From assembly GCA_005882315.1 (NCBI GenBank), contig VBAR01000001.1, positions 1,747,736-1,811,735 on the forward strand: 64,000 nucleotides of DNA, given 5' to 3'. Positions 1 through 7,287 of the stretch are shown one piece after another. The notes beneath the pieces are model-generated. The model searched no databases, was not told the origin of the DNA, and saw nothing but the letters and a program-made list of their open reading frames with translations. The translations under genes and the position numbers were made by a program. The DNA is from Bacteroidota bacterium. Lineage in GTDB: Bacteria; Bacteroidota; Bacteroidia; Chitinophagales; Chitinophagaceae. Each line of letters starts with the position of its first letter. The first letter of the stretch is position 1.

Positions 1-966
1 GGTGGCTACATTCAGGTAAGGTATTTGGTATGCTTTTGCAATAAACGGTGTTGTACGGCTGGCCCTAGGGTTGGCTTCTATCACAAACACTTTATCATTT
101 TTAATAGCAAACTGGATATTGATCAAACCCTGGATCTTTAATTCCCTTGCAATTTTTTCTGCATATTCTTCCATGGTGTGAACGATCAATGGCGTAAGAT
201 TAAAAGCTGGCAGTACAGCGTTGCTATCACCACTATGAATACCGGCCGGTTCGATATGTTCCATCACACCCATCACATGAAAATCAGTGCCGTCAAAAAT
301 GCCATCTATTTCTGCTTCCTGGCAACGATCAAGAAAGTGATCAACCAGGATCTTGTTGCCGGGTAAATGTTTTAATAAACTCACTACAGCTTTTTCCACT
401 TCATCATCATTGATTACGATCCGCATTCTTTGCCCACCCAAAACATAGGAAGGACGAACCAGAACAGGATAACCAACTTTATTTGCAACAGCTACTGCTT
501 CATCAACTGTTTCAGCTGTTCCGTAATCAGGATAAGGGATGTCAAGTTCTTTCAGCATATCACTGAAACGGCCACGGTCTTCTGCAATGTCTAGGCTATC
601 GTAAGATGTACCGATTATTTTGATTCCTTTTTTATGTAAACGTTCGGCGAGTTTCAAAGCCGTTTGACCGCCCAGCTGAACAATGACACCATAAGGTTGT
701 TCGAGTTCAATTATTTCCCAGAGGTGTTCCCAGTAAACCGGTTCGAAATAGAGTTTATCAGCCATATCAAAATCGGTACTCACTGTTTCCGGGTTGCAAT
801 TGATCATGATGGCTTCATAACCACATTCTTTAATTGCTAATAAACCGTGTACGCAGCAGTAGTCGAACTCAATGCCCTGGCCGATCCGGTTAGGGCCGCT
901 TCCTAAAACTATTATTTTCTTTTTATTGGAGGGGATCGATTCGTTGTGCTTCAAAGTCTGATTCAT
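1..966 (-). CDS. carB: Carbamoyl-phosphate synthase large subunit, C-terminal half (partial, runs off left edge)
   Basis: This is the second synthetase half of CarB, the ATP-grasp unit that phosphorylates carbamate to carbamoyl phosphate for pyrimidine and arginine synthesis. The 322 visible codons open with a short leader (MNQTLKHNESIPSNKKK) and then the start of the second CarB domain, GSGPNRIGQGIEFDYCCVHG. Further on are INCNPETVSTDFD, VRPSYVLGGQRMRI and the ATP-grasp metal motif VIEANPRASR. In standard CarB (about 1070 residues) this sequence lies in the middle of the chain; here it has its own ATG at 966. The remaining part, including the allosteric MGS domain, should lie beyond position 1. 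It starts 17 bp after the SxtJ-like gene and is the last visible gene of the operon that begins with the N-terminal half at 6170. The reading is open throughout, so this is a split gene and not a remnant. Confidence 0.95.
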   Translation of the reverse strand, partial: MNQTLKHNESIPSNKKKIIVLGSGPNRIGQGIEFDYCCVHGLLAIKECGYEAIMINCNPETVSTDFDMADKLYFEPVYWEHLWEIIELEQPYGVIVQLGGQTALKLAERLHKKGIKIIGTSYDSLDIAEDRGRFSDMLKELDIPYPDYGTAETVDEAVAVANKVGYPVLVRPSYVLGGQRMRIVINDDEVEKAVVSLLKHLPGNKILVDHFLDRCQEAEIDGIFDGTDFHVMGVMEHIEPAGIHSGDSNAVLPAFNLTPLIVHTMEEYAEKIARELKIQGLINIQFAIKNDKVFVIEANPRASRTTPFIAKAYQIPYLNVAT

Positions 967-983
967 GGTGTGCAAAAATAGGG

Positions 984-1346
984 TTACCACGGGTTTTCGA
1001 GGTCAGTTTTTACATATAAGTGGCCTCTGTTAATAAATAATGTTTCGTTGTTTTTATTTCGTTTTTTAAAACTCAGTTTTCCGCTCATTCTGGCAAAAAA
1101 TGCAATGGGGGTGAGAATGAAAAAGAATACAATGAATAGAATGATACGGCTATTGATCCAGCCCAATATTTTCGCCAGCCCCATCCATGCCCGGTGAATC
1201 AAAACAGCCCAGGAGGGTATGAAAAACGCAGGCAGACAAATGCCCGTTACGATAGCTACAGGCCAGTAATTTTTTAGCAAAAAGGAAAGAATTAAGAAAC
1301 CGGCTACTATTACGATCAGGGATATGGTTTCTTTTTTCAATTTCAT
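984..1346 (-). CDS. SxtJ-like small membrane protein
   Basis: A 120-residue integral membrane protein with about three hydrophobic segments (residues roughly 8-26, 28-52 and 66-88) and a basic C-terminal tail (KLSFKKRNKNN). Size, topology and position directly after a carbamoyltransferase and a DUF5989 gene match the SxtJ family, named after the saxitoxin cluster gene next to the carbamoyltransferase sxtI. No biochemical role is established for the family; an inner-membrane partner of the carbamoyltransferase is an inference. Its ATG directly abuts the stop codon of the DUF5989 gene (TAAATG), which suggests coupled translation. Confidence 0.72.
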   Translation of the reverse strand: MKLKKETISLIVIVAGFLILSFLLKNYWPVAIVTGICLPAFFIPSWAVLIHRAWMGLAKILGWINSRIILFIVFFFILTPIAFFARMSGKLSFKKRNKNNETLFINRGHLYVKTDLENPW

Positions 1347-1496
1347 TTAAAATAATGAATAAATAAACGGAGCCAGTGCCGATGAACCGCCAACAATCAG
1401 TAAAACACCGAGTAGTACTAGAATAATGATGACGGGAGTCAGCCACCATTTTTTCCGTTCTTTCAGAAATAAAAAAAAGTCTTTTAAAAATTCCAT
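1347..1496 (-). CDS. DUF5989 family single-pass membrane protein (SxtK-like)
   Basis: A 49-residue protein starting MEFLKDFFLFLKERKKWW, followed by one strongly hydrophobic segment (about residues 20-37, PVIIILVLLGVLLIVGG) and the end SALAPFIYSLF. Short length, an N-terminal amphipathic KERKKWW stretch and a single helix fit DUF5989, which commonly sits between a NodU/SxtI-type carbamoyltransferase and an SxtJ-like gene. A longer frame opens at 1562 but would overlap the end of the carbamoyltransferase gene, and its extra 22 residues look non-conserved, so I chose the ATG at 1496. Function is unknown; the context points to membrane-associated carbamoylation. Confidence 0.7.
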   Translation of the reverse strand: MEFLKDFFLFLKERKKWWLTPVIIILVLLGVLLIVGGSSALAPFIYSLF

Positions 1497-1548
1497 TGTC
1501 TGCAGATTCACTGCAAAAATACAATGAACAGGCTTAATGGTTGTGTTT

Positions 1549-3405
1549 TTAATCATCTTCAAATTCTCTTTGTTTCAACTTATCAGAAAGCTCAGGCTGC
1601 TTTTCTTTATAAAAAATATAATTATTTATTACAAGTAGATCCATTCCAGTATTCATAAAACACAGGTAAGCCTCTTCAGGTGTATTCACAATCGGTTCGC
1701 CTTTCACATTAAAACTTGTATTCACAAGCATCGGGCAGCCGGTCAACCCCTTAAAAGCAGAGATCAACTGATGGAATTGCGGATCGGTTTCTTTATGTAC
1801 TGTTTGAACTCTCGCTGAAAAATCAACATGGGTGATAGCCGGGAACTGGCTTCTTAGTGTGTTGAGTTTTTCTTTTAACCCCAATGACTGATAATTTTCC
1901 GGCAGATCATTTCTGAATTCTTTTTTTAGTGGTTGAACAAGAAGCATGTATGGAGAAACGGATTTCAATTCAAAATAATCAGATGCATATTCTGCCAGCA
2001 CGGCGGGGGCAAATGGCCGGAAGCTTTCTCGGAATTTTATTTTGAGATTGAGTTGTAGTTGCATGTCTTTATTCCTTGCATCTGCTAATATGCTTCTGCT
2101 TCCAAGTGCCCTTGGTCCGAATTCAGTTCTTCCCTGGAACCAACCCACGACTTTCCCATCTTTTAATTGAGTGGCTGTAGCTGTACACAGATCCTCAAAT
2201 AATTCAAAATCTTCATATACAGCATTGAATTTTTTACACATCAATTCAATTTCACCGGTTGAATAAGATGGTCCGAGAGAATAAGATTCAATTCCAGTAT
2301 TATTTATATTTTCTCTTTCTTTTTCGAAATAGATATAATAGGATGCCAATGCGGCACCGATAGCTCCGCCGGCATCACCAGCAGCTGGTTGTATGAAAAT
2401 GTTTTTGAACAGGCCACTGTTTTCAATTTTACCATTGGCAACACAGTTCAATGCAACTCCACCAGCAAGACATAAGTTTTCTGAACCCGTGAGTTGTTTT
2501 GCATGTGCCGCCATTTTCAAAACAATTTCTTCGGTTACAATTTGTATGGCTAGTGCAAGATTGCAATGATGTTCATTTAATTCATCTGCCGGTTTTCTTT
2601 TTGATAAGCCAAATAATTTTTCAAATACTTCATCCTTCACCATTGTTAAGCCAACCGGGTAATTGAAATAATCCAGGTTGAGTAAAATTGAACCATCATC
2701 ATAAATTGTTACCAGCTTATTTTTTATTGTTGAAATGAAAGCTACAGTTTCATTGCTTTCAGCATTTCCATAAGGAGCAAGACCCATCAATTTATATTCG
2801 CCACTGTTTACTTTAAATCCTAAATAATAAGTGAACGCAGAATAAAGCAAGCCAACTGAGTGAGGGAAGTTTAATTGTTTTAATATTTCAATTTTATTTC
2901 CGTTGCCTTTGCAAATGGTAGTGGTAGCCCATTCGCCTACACCATCTATCGTTACAATTGCTGCATCCTTAAAAGGCGAAGGATAAAATGCACTGGCTGC
3001 ATGGCTCAGGTGATGTTCAGGGAACTGAATTTTTATTTTTTGTGTAAAAGCGGGATCATTTTTTTTCAATTCATTCCTTATCAGTTTCTTCAAAAAGATC
3101 TTCTCTTTCATCCATACCGGCATCGCCTTGAAAAAAGAGAGGAAGCCTTTCGGAGCATAAGCGTAATAAGTTTCCAGCAGACGTTCAAATTTCAGCATCG
3201 GCTTGTCATAAAAAACAATTGCGTCCAGATCCTGCAAATGCAGACCTGCATGTTGTAAACAAAACTTTATAGAATGAAAAGGAAAAGAAGCGTCATGTTT
3301 TTTTCGGGTGAAACGTTCTTCCTGTACTGCAGCAACGATCTTTCCATCGCGGATCAAAGCAGCTGCGGCATCATGATAGTATGCAGATATGCCGAGGATA
3401 TTCAC
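1549..3405 (-). CDS. Carbamoyltransferase, NodU/CmcH/TobZ/SxtI family
   Basis: Transfers the carbamoyl group of carbamoyl phosphate to a hydroxyl of an acceptor, through a carbamoyl-adenylate in characterised relatives. The 618 residues show the full two-domain layout. The N-terminal Kae1-like domain starts ILGISAYYHDAAAALI and carries HHLSHA (residues 131-136) and DGVGEWAT (154-161), the type of His/Asp residues that hold metal and nucleotide in TobZ. The C-terminal transferase domain has GWFQGRTEFGPRALGSRSIL, RESFRPFAPAV and LVNTSFNVKGEPIV. The start is GTG at 3405; it overlaps the upstream SGNH stop codon by 4 bp (GTGA) and the conserved family N-terminus begins there. Acceptor unknown: a cell-surface sugar or lipid is as plausible as a secondary metabolite. 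Its location between the two halves of carB, which make its co-substrate, is striking. Confidence 0.93.
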   Translation of the reverse strand: MNILGISAYYHDAAAALIRDGKIVAAVQEERFTRKKHDASFPFHSIKFCLQHAGLHLQDLDAIVFYDKPMLKFERLLETYYAYAPKGFLSFFKAMPVWMKEKIFLKKLIRNELKKNDPAFTQKIKIQFPEHHLSHAASAFYPSPFKDAAIVTIDGVGEWATTTICKGNGNKIEILKQLNFPHSVGLLYSAFTYYLGFKVNSGEYKLMGLAPYGNAESNETVAFISTIKNKLVTIYDDGSILLNLDYFNYPVGLTMVKDEVFEKLFGLSKRKPADELNEHHCNLALAIQIVTEEIVLKMAAHAKQLTGSENLCLAGGVALNCVANGKIENSGLFKNIFIQPAAGDAGGAIGAALASYYIYFEKERENINNTGIESYSLGPSYSTGEIELMCKKFNAVYEDFELFEDLCTATATQLKDGKVVGWFQGRTEFGPRALGSRSILADARNKDMQLQLNLKIKFRESFRPFAPAVLAEYASDYFELKSVSPYMLLVQPLKKEFRNDLPENYQSLGLKEKLNTLRSQFPAITHVDFSARVQTVHKETDPQFHQLISAFKGLTGCPMLVNTSFNVKGEPIVNTPEEAYLCFMNTGMDLLVINNYIFYKEKQPELSDKLKQREFEDD

Positions 3406-4523
3406 TCGTTAAATTTATTTTTCAGGTAACTGCTCAATTCAACAGCAATGATTTTTCCAACCGTCTCAGCACCTTTATTGGTAAAATGAATATTATCATA
3501 ATACAAACTTGTTTGCTTGGGCATTTGCTTTGCGAGGTCAACCACTTTTATTTCAGTCCCAAATGAACGTACTACATCATTATATTTTTCAAGAATCTTT
3601 TCAGCCAGCTCATAGTTAGTAATAGGCGAACTACCGGGAACTCGTTTGTTTTTCATGTTCAGCTTCGTATCAGGATCGGTATAGTCACCGTACAGTGAAG
3701 GTTGTGTGATCCAGATGGGCTCCATATTATTTTGCCTGCAGAGTTTGATCAGCGAATCAATCCTTGCTTTATATCCTGCTAGAAAAACATCTTGTTTTTT
3801 TAGCATTGAATCAATATAAGTTTGTGTAAGAACAGTATCGCCCAACTTTGTAAAGTTGACTTCCTTATGGATCAATCCTTTTTTCCAGGCTTTTTTGATA
3901 GCGAGAAAATTCATAATGGTAGAACCTGTTTCTGTTTTATTGGCCACTGATTTTATAAAACTTTTGAAGGAACGGAAATTGATCTTGTTCTCATTCATCA
4001 GGTCAAATAACTCGGGCCGTTCTGTTTCTACATCATTGATACCTGTCAGAAAAATAACAAACCGCGGTTTCAGTTTTACCAGGTAATCTTTTGTAAGCAG
4101 CAAGTGACCAAATGTAGAATGTCCATCCAACCCTGCATTGTTGAGCCATAAATTGGGAATAGAATCACTAAGCTCTGCCCCCAGTTGTGCAGGCCATGTA
4201 AGGCTGTCAGATATAAAGCGACATTCAGTGGTGCTGCCACCCACAACTATTATCGAATTGATCTTATCAATATCACCATTCGGTTCAGCCCCGCGGAAAC
4301 CCAATGAATTTTTTGAAAAATAGATTACCTGATCGAGTTTGCTTATCCATTTATTGTTGTACTCGGTTTTTATATTAGAAGGTAAAACAAGCTTGCCTCT
4401 TTTTAAGGCAAACGGAAATGGATTATAAATGCGAAGAATTATTTCACATAGCAGAAGCCCAAGGAAAATTCCGAAACAGACAGCTTTAAAATTTTTCCAT
4501 CTGTTTTTTTTCGGGACTGTCAT
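3402..4523 (-). CDS. Membrane-anchored SGNH/GDSL-type hydrolase
   Basis: A 373-residue protein with one N-terminal membrane anchor (about residues 13-32) and an SGNH hydrolase domain facing the periplasm. The four blocks are present: GGSTTE with nucleophile Ser97, Gly131 in NNAGLDGHST, Asn163 in TGIND, and the catalytic pair Asp343/His346 in YYDNIHF. Such domains act as esterases or O-acetyl transferases/esterases on glycans and lipids. It begins 3 bp after the carB N-terminal half and ends inside the start codon of the carbamoyltransferase, so these genes are almost surely co-translated. Acting on the same surface acceptor as the carbamoyltransferase is an inference from context. Confidence 0.85.
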   Translation of the reverse strand: MTVPKKNRWKNFKAVCFGIFLGLLLCEIILRIYNPFPFALKRGKLVLPSNIKTEYNNKWISKLDQVIYFSKNSLGFRGAEPNGDIDKINSIIVVGGSTTECRFISDSLTWPAQLGAELSDSIPNLWLNNAGLDGHSTFGHLLLTKDYLVKLKPRFVIFLTGINDVETERPELFDLMNENKINFRSFKSFIKSVANKTETGSTIMNFLAIKKAWKKGLIHKEVNFTKLGDTVLTQTYIDSMLKKQDVFLAGYKARIDSLIKLCRQNNMEPIWITQPSLYGDYTDPDTKLNMKNKRVPGSSPITNYELAEKILEKYNDVVRSFGTEIKVVDLAKQMPKQTSLYYDNIHFTNKGAETVGKIIAVELSSYLKNKFNE

Positions 4524-4526
4524 TGT

Positions 4527-6170
4527 TTATTCAAATGTGGAATAAAAATAAGGAGTCTTGGCCTCAAACTCAGCGCTGCAGGTGTCTACCATTTTATATA
4601 CACGGGTAATCCCATTTTTTTTGCGGAATTCATACAATTCGTCTTCTGTTCCGTCATTCATAATGCGGCAGATCTGCTCATCACCGAATCCCATTTTCTT
4701 TGCTTCTTTCAACAGTTCAACAGGAAGTGTTGCCAATTTATGTTTAGCGATCAATTTTTCCATCTCGCAGATCTTATTGATCTCGTTCAGGAACCATTTG
4801 TCAATTCCGTTTGTCGCTTTTGAAATTGTATTGATACTTACACCCATCATCAGCGCATCTTTGATACGGAAGATGCGGTCCCATTTCGGCGTTTTTATAT
4901 GTTCAAGAATTTCTTCAGCATGCATCATGCTTTTTCCATAATAACCTAAACCAACAGCATTGTTTTCTAAACTCTGACAAGCTTTTTGTACAGCTTCAGT
5001 AAAACTTCTGCCAATTCCCATTACTTCACCTACACTTTTCATTTGCAGACCAAGTGTATCATTGGCACCCTTAAACTTATCAAAATTCCAGCGAGGGATC
5101 TTGACGATCACATAGTCAAGCGCCGGTTCAAAAAATGCTGAAGTATTTTTAGTGATCTGGTTTTCCAGCTCATCCAGGTTATAACCGATGGCGAGTTTAG
5201 CTGCAATTTTTGCAATTGGGTAACCGGTTGCTTTACTTGCCAGCGCCGATGACCGGCTCACTCTCGGGTTGATCTCAATTGCAATGATCTCTTCTGTTTC
5301 GGGGTTTAAAGCAAACTGAACATTACAACCACCCGCAAAATTGCCGAGGTCACGCATCATCATGATGGCAGTGTTGCGCATGAGCTGCATAGCTGTATCG
5401 CTGAGTGTCATTGCCGGGGCTACAGTAATGGAGTCTCCGGTATGCACACCCATCGGGTCAAAATTTTCAACCGAACAAATGATACACACATTATTATTTG
5501 CATCGCGGAGCAATTCTAATTCAAATTCTTTCCAGCCCAACACAGCTTGTTCAACTAATACTTCATGAATAGGTGATGCTTCAAGACCGCGGTTAAGTGC
5601 TTCATCTAAAAAATCTTTATTTAGTACAAAACCACCACCTGTACCACCCAACGTAAATGATGGACGTATAACCAACGGGAACCCGATTTGTTGTGCAAAT
5701 TCTTTTCCTTCCAAAGATGAGTTGGCTGTTTTTGCTATTGCCACCGGCACCCCCAATTGGATCATCCATTGGCGGAATTTTTCCCGGTCTTCAGCTTTAT
5801 CAATTGCTTTTATATCAACACCGATCAAACGAACATTATACTGTTTCCATATGCCAAGGTCTTCAGCTTCTTTGGCAAGATTGAGTGCTGTTTGTCCACC
5901 CATAGTTGGCAACACGGCATCAATCTGGTTTTCCTGTAAGATCTGTTCGATGCTTTCAACATTAAGGGGTAATAAGTAAACACGGTCGGCCATCATCGGG
6001 TCGGTCATGATGGTAGCCGGGTTGCTGTTGATGAGGATCACTTTAATGCCTTCTTCCCGAAGGCTTCGGGCGGCCTGTGTACCTGAATAATCAAATTCGC
6101 AAGCCTGGCCGATAATAATGGGGCCAGAACCAATAATAAGAACGGATTTTATCGAATTGTCTTTTGGCAT
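4527..6170 (-). CDS. carB: Carbamoyl-phosphate synthase large subunit, N-terminal half (stand-alone)
   Basis: The first synthetase half of CarB plus its oligomerisation domain, 547 residues. It makes carboxyphosphate and carbamate from bicarbonate, ATP and glutamine-derived ammonia. Motifs: VLIIGSGPIIIGQACEFDYS at the N-terminus, TMGGQTALNLA, VRPSFTLGGTGGG, MGVHTGDSITVAPAMTLSD, and AIEINPRVSRSSALASKATG with the Glu and Asn metal ligands. The protein stops cleanly after TPYFYSTFE, which in fused CarB is the junction to the second half. The second half is encoded separately at 966-1, about 3.6 kb downstream in the same operon. Split CarB genes are known in some archaea and in Aquifex, so a functional two-chain enzyme is plausible. 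The small subunit carA is not in the window. Confidence 0.95.
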   Translation of the reverse strand: MPKDNSIKSVLIIGSGPIIIGQACEFDYSGTQAARSLREEGIKVILINSNPATIMTDPMMADRVYLLPLNVESIEQILQENQIDAVLPTMGGQTALNLAKEAEDLGIWKQYNVRLIGVDIKAIDKAEDREKFRQWMIQLGVPVAIAKTANSSLEGKEFAQQIGFPLVIRPSFTLGGTGGGFVLNKDFLDEALNRGLEASPIHEVLVEQAVLGWKEFELELLRDANNNVCIICSVENFDPMGVHTGDSITVAPAMTLSDTAMQLMRNTAIMMMRDLGNFAGGCNVQFALNPETEEIIAIEINPRVSRSSALASKATGYPIAKIAAKLAIGYNLDELENQITKNTSAFFEPALDYVIVKIPRWNFDKFKGANDTLGLQMKSVGEVMGIGRSFTEAVQKACQSLENNAVGLGYYGKSMMHAEEILEHIKTPKWDRIFRIKDALMMGVSINTISKATNGIDKWFLNEINKICEMEKLIAKHKLATLPVELLKEAKKMGFGDEQICRIMNDGTEDELYEFRKKNGITRVYKMVDTCSAEFEAKTPYFYSTFE

Positions 6171-6225
6171 TTTTTATTTTTTATTCGCTACCCGGTGAAA
6201 ATTAGGTGGCTAAAAACAAATTGCG

Positions 6226-6233
6226 CAAAACTA
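6226..6233 (-). promoter_or_regulatory. Candidate -7 box for the carB operon
   Basis: On the minus strand the sequence reads TAGTTTTG followed by C, an exact match to the Bacteroidota sigma-A -7 consensus TAnnTTTG. It would place the transcript start about 50 nt before the ATG of the carB N-terminal half. I see no convincing -33 TTTG at the usual distance. Confidence 0.4.
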
Positions 6234-6309
6234 AGGGAATGGCAGGGTTTTGAAGGAAGAGGGTAAATTTTTTTTTCGATTGTTTTTCCCCAATAATAAT
6301 GGCTGTTAG

Positions 6310-6900
6310 CTAAAAGAATTTTTTCGGTTTTTCTATTCTGCGGTATGAGAGCTTGTAAATATCATCATAGATACTTTTATTTTCTGACAGCAGTTGCCTG
6401 ATCTTCTGCTTCAGTTCTTCGCCGGAATTCCAGCGGGGAGTTCTTCCATAAAAACCATCAGTTATGGTGCGTACCTGCATCGTGTCATGACTAACTGTAA
6501 AGGGTGATAAATAATAAATGCGGGTAGTTCTTATTTCGGGTTTTTTATTTTTCCGGGGAATCATTTCAACAATATTTGTTTCAATATTAAAAAACCGCTG
6601 CTGATCAATATATGAAATAAACCCGGTGAAATAAGCTGTATCCGGTAACACCATGTCGCCTTTTATAGCTTTGCCATAACGTATAATATTATATGTACTA
6701 TCGGTTTCTTTTGCAATTTCCAAAGCTTCTATACCGAAATAATCACTGCCATCTTTTACAATACCATACCAAAAGCCTAACAACGAAGTATCAATGGGCT
6801 CGGTCGGTTTAGCATCCAGCGGCAAGGGGCTTTCGTACGGACAACCAGTGATAATAAAACTCAGGCATGCGAGTCCTGATAATTGAATAAGCCGCTTCAT
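6310..6900 (-). CDS. Hypothetical lipoprotein
   Basis: A 196-residue protein with a lipoprotein signal peptide: MKRLIQLSGLACLSFIITGC, lipobox I-T-G-C with the cysteine at residue 20. The mature part (PYESPLPLDAKPTEPIDTSLLG) has the look of a small lipocalin-like beta protein, with GFWYGI near the start and alternating polar and hydrophobic stretches up to about residue 150, then a basic C-terminus (RRIEKPKKFF). I do not recognise a family. It stands alone on the minus strand upstream of the carB operon, which has its own promoter-like box. Confidence 0.75.
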   Translation of the reverse strand: MKRLIQLSGLACLSFIITGCPYESPLPLDAKPTEPIDTSLLGFWYGIVKDGSDYFGIEALEIAKETDSTYNIIRYGKAIKGDMVLPDTAYFTGFISYIDQQRFFNIETNIVEMIPRKNKKPEIRTTRIYYLSPFTVSHDTMQVRTITDGFYGRTPRWNSGEELKQKIRQLLSENKSIYDDIYKLSYRRIEKPKKFF

Positions 6901-6945
6901 CCCGAAAAGATAACGATAAATGATAAAGTAAGAAACAGGAATTTT

Positions 6946-7128
6946 TTAATTACTGTGCAAACTGCGGATCTCTGTTTCATCCAACGGCGCTAAACCATTT
7001 TTTTGCCAAAAACTTTTTAACCTGCGCTCTGCTTTTTTGGATTGCTGAACGTACAGGAATTTCTGTTTTGCATTTTCGCCACGGAGTAAACCAATAACGG
7101 CTGATGAAAGGTGGGTAAGAATTGTCAT
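6946..7128 (-). CDS. Small hypothetical protein
   Basis: A 60-residue frame with a hydrophobic start (MTILTHLSSAVIGLLRG) and a basic middle (KKAERRLKSFWQKNG) ending APLDETEIRSLHSN. Composition is protein-like and it lies 45 bp upstream of the lipoprotein gene on the same strand, but I recognise no family. A competing frame (6977-7183) covers the same DNA and looks less plausible. Treat as tentative. Confidence 0.35.
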   Translation of the reverse strand: MTILTHLSSAVIGLLRGENAKQKFLYVQQSKKAERRLKSFWQKNGLAPLDETEIRSLHSN

Positions 7129-7287
7129 GGTTGCTGATTTGTAAACTAAAGATGAGATGTTTTTTAATAATTACCAATACCACGAAGTGGGTAATTGTTA
7201 TAAAGTTTTCCCAAAGCTATTCACATATCATAAGATTAAATGCAACGAATAGGTTTTAAATTTGCAACTTATATTGTAATGGAGGGA

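Noticed and set aside
1-6170. CarB halves as pieces of a broken pseudogene
   Set aside because: Both halves are open, keep their ATP-grasp motifs, end or begin at the natural domain junction, and lie in a tightly coupled operon.
6977-7183. 68-residue frame alternative to the small gene at 6946-7128
   Set aside because: Overlaps the other frame; its composition is less protein-like. Only one can be real, and neither is certain.
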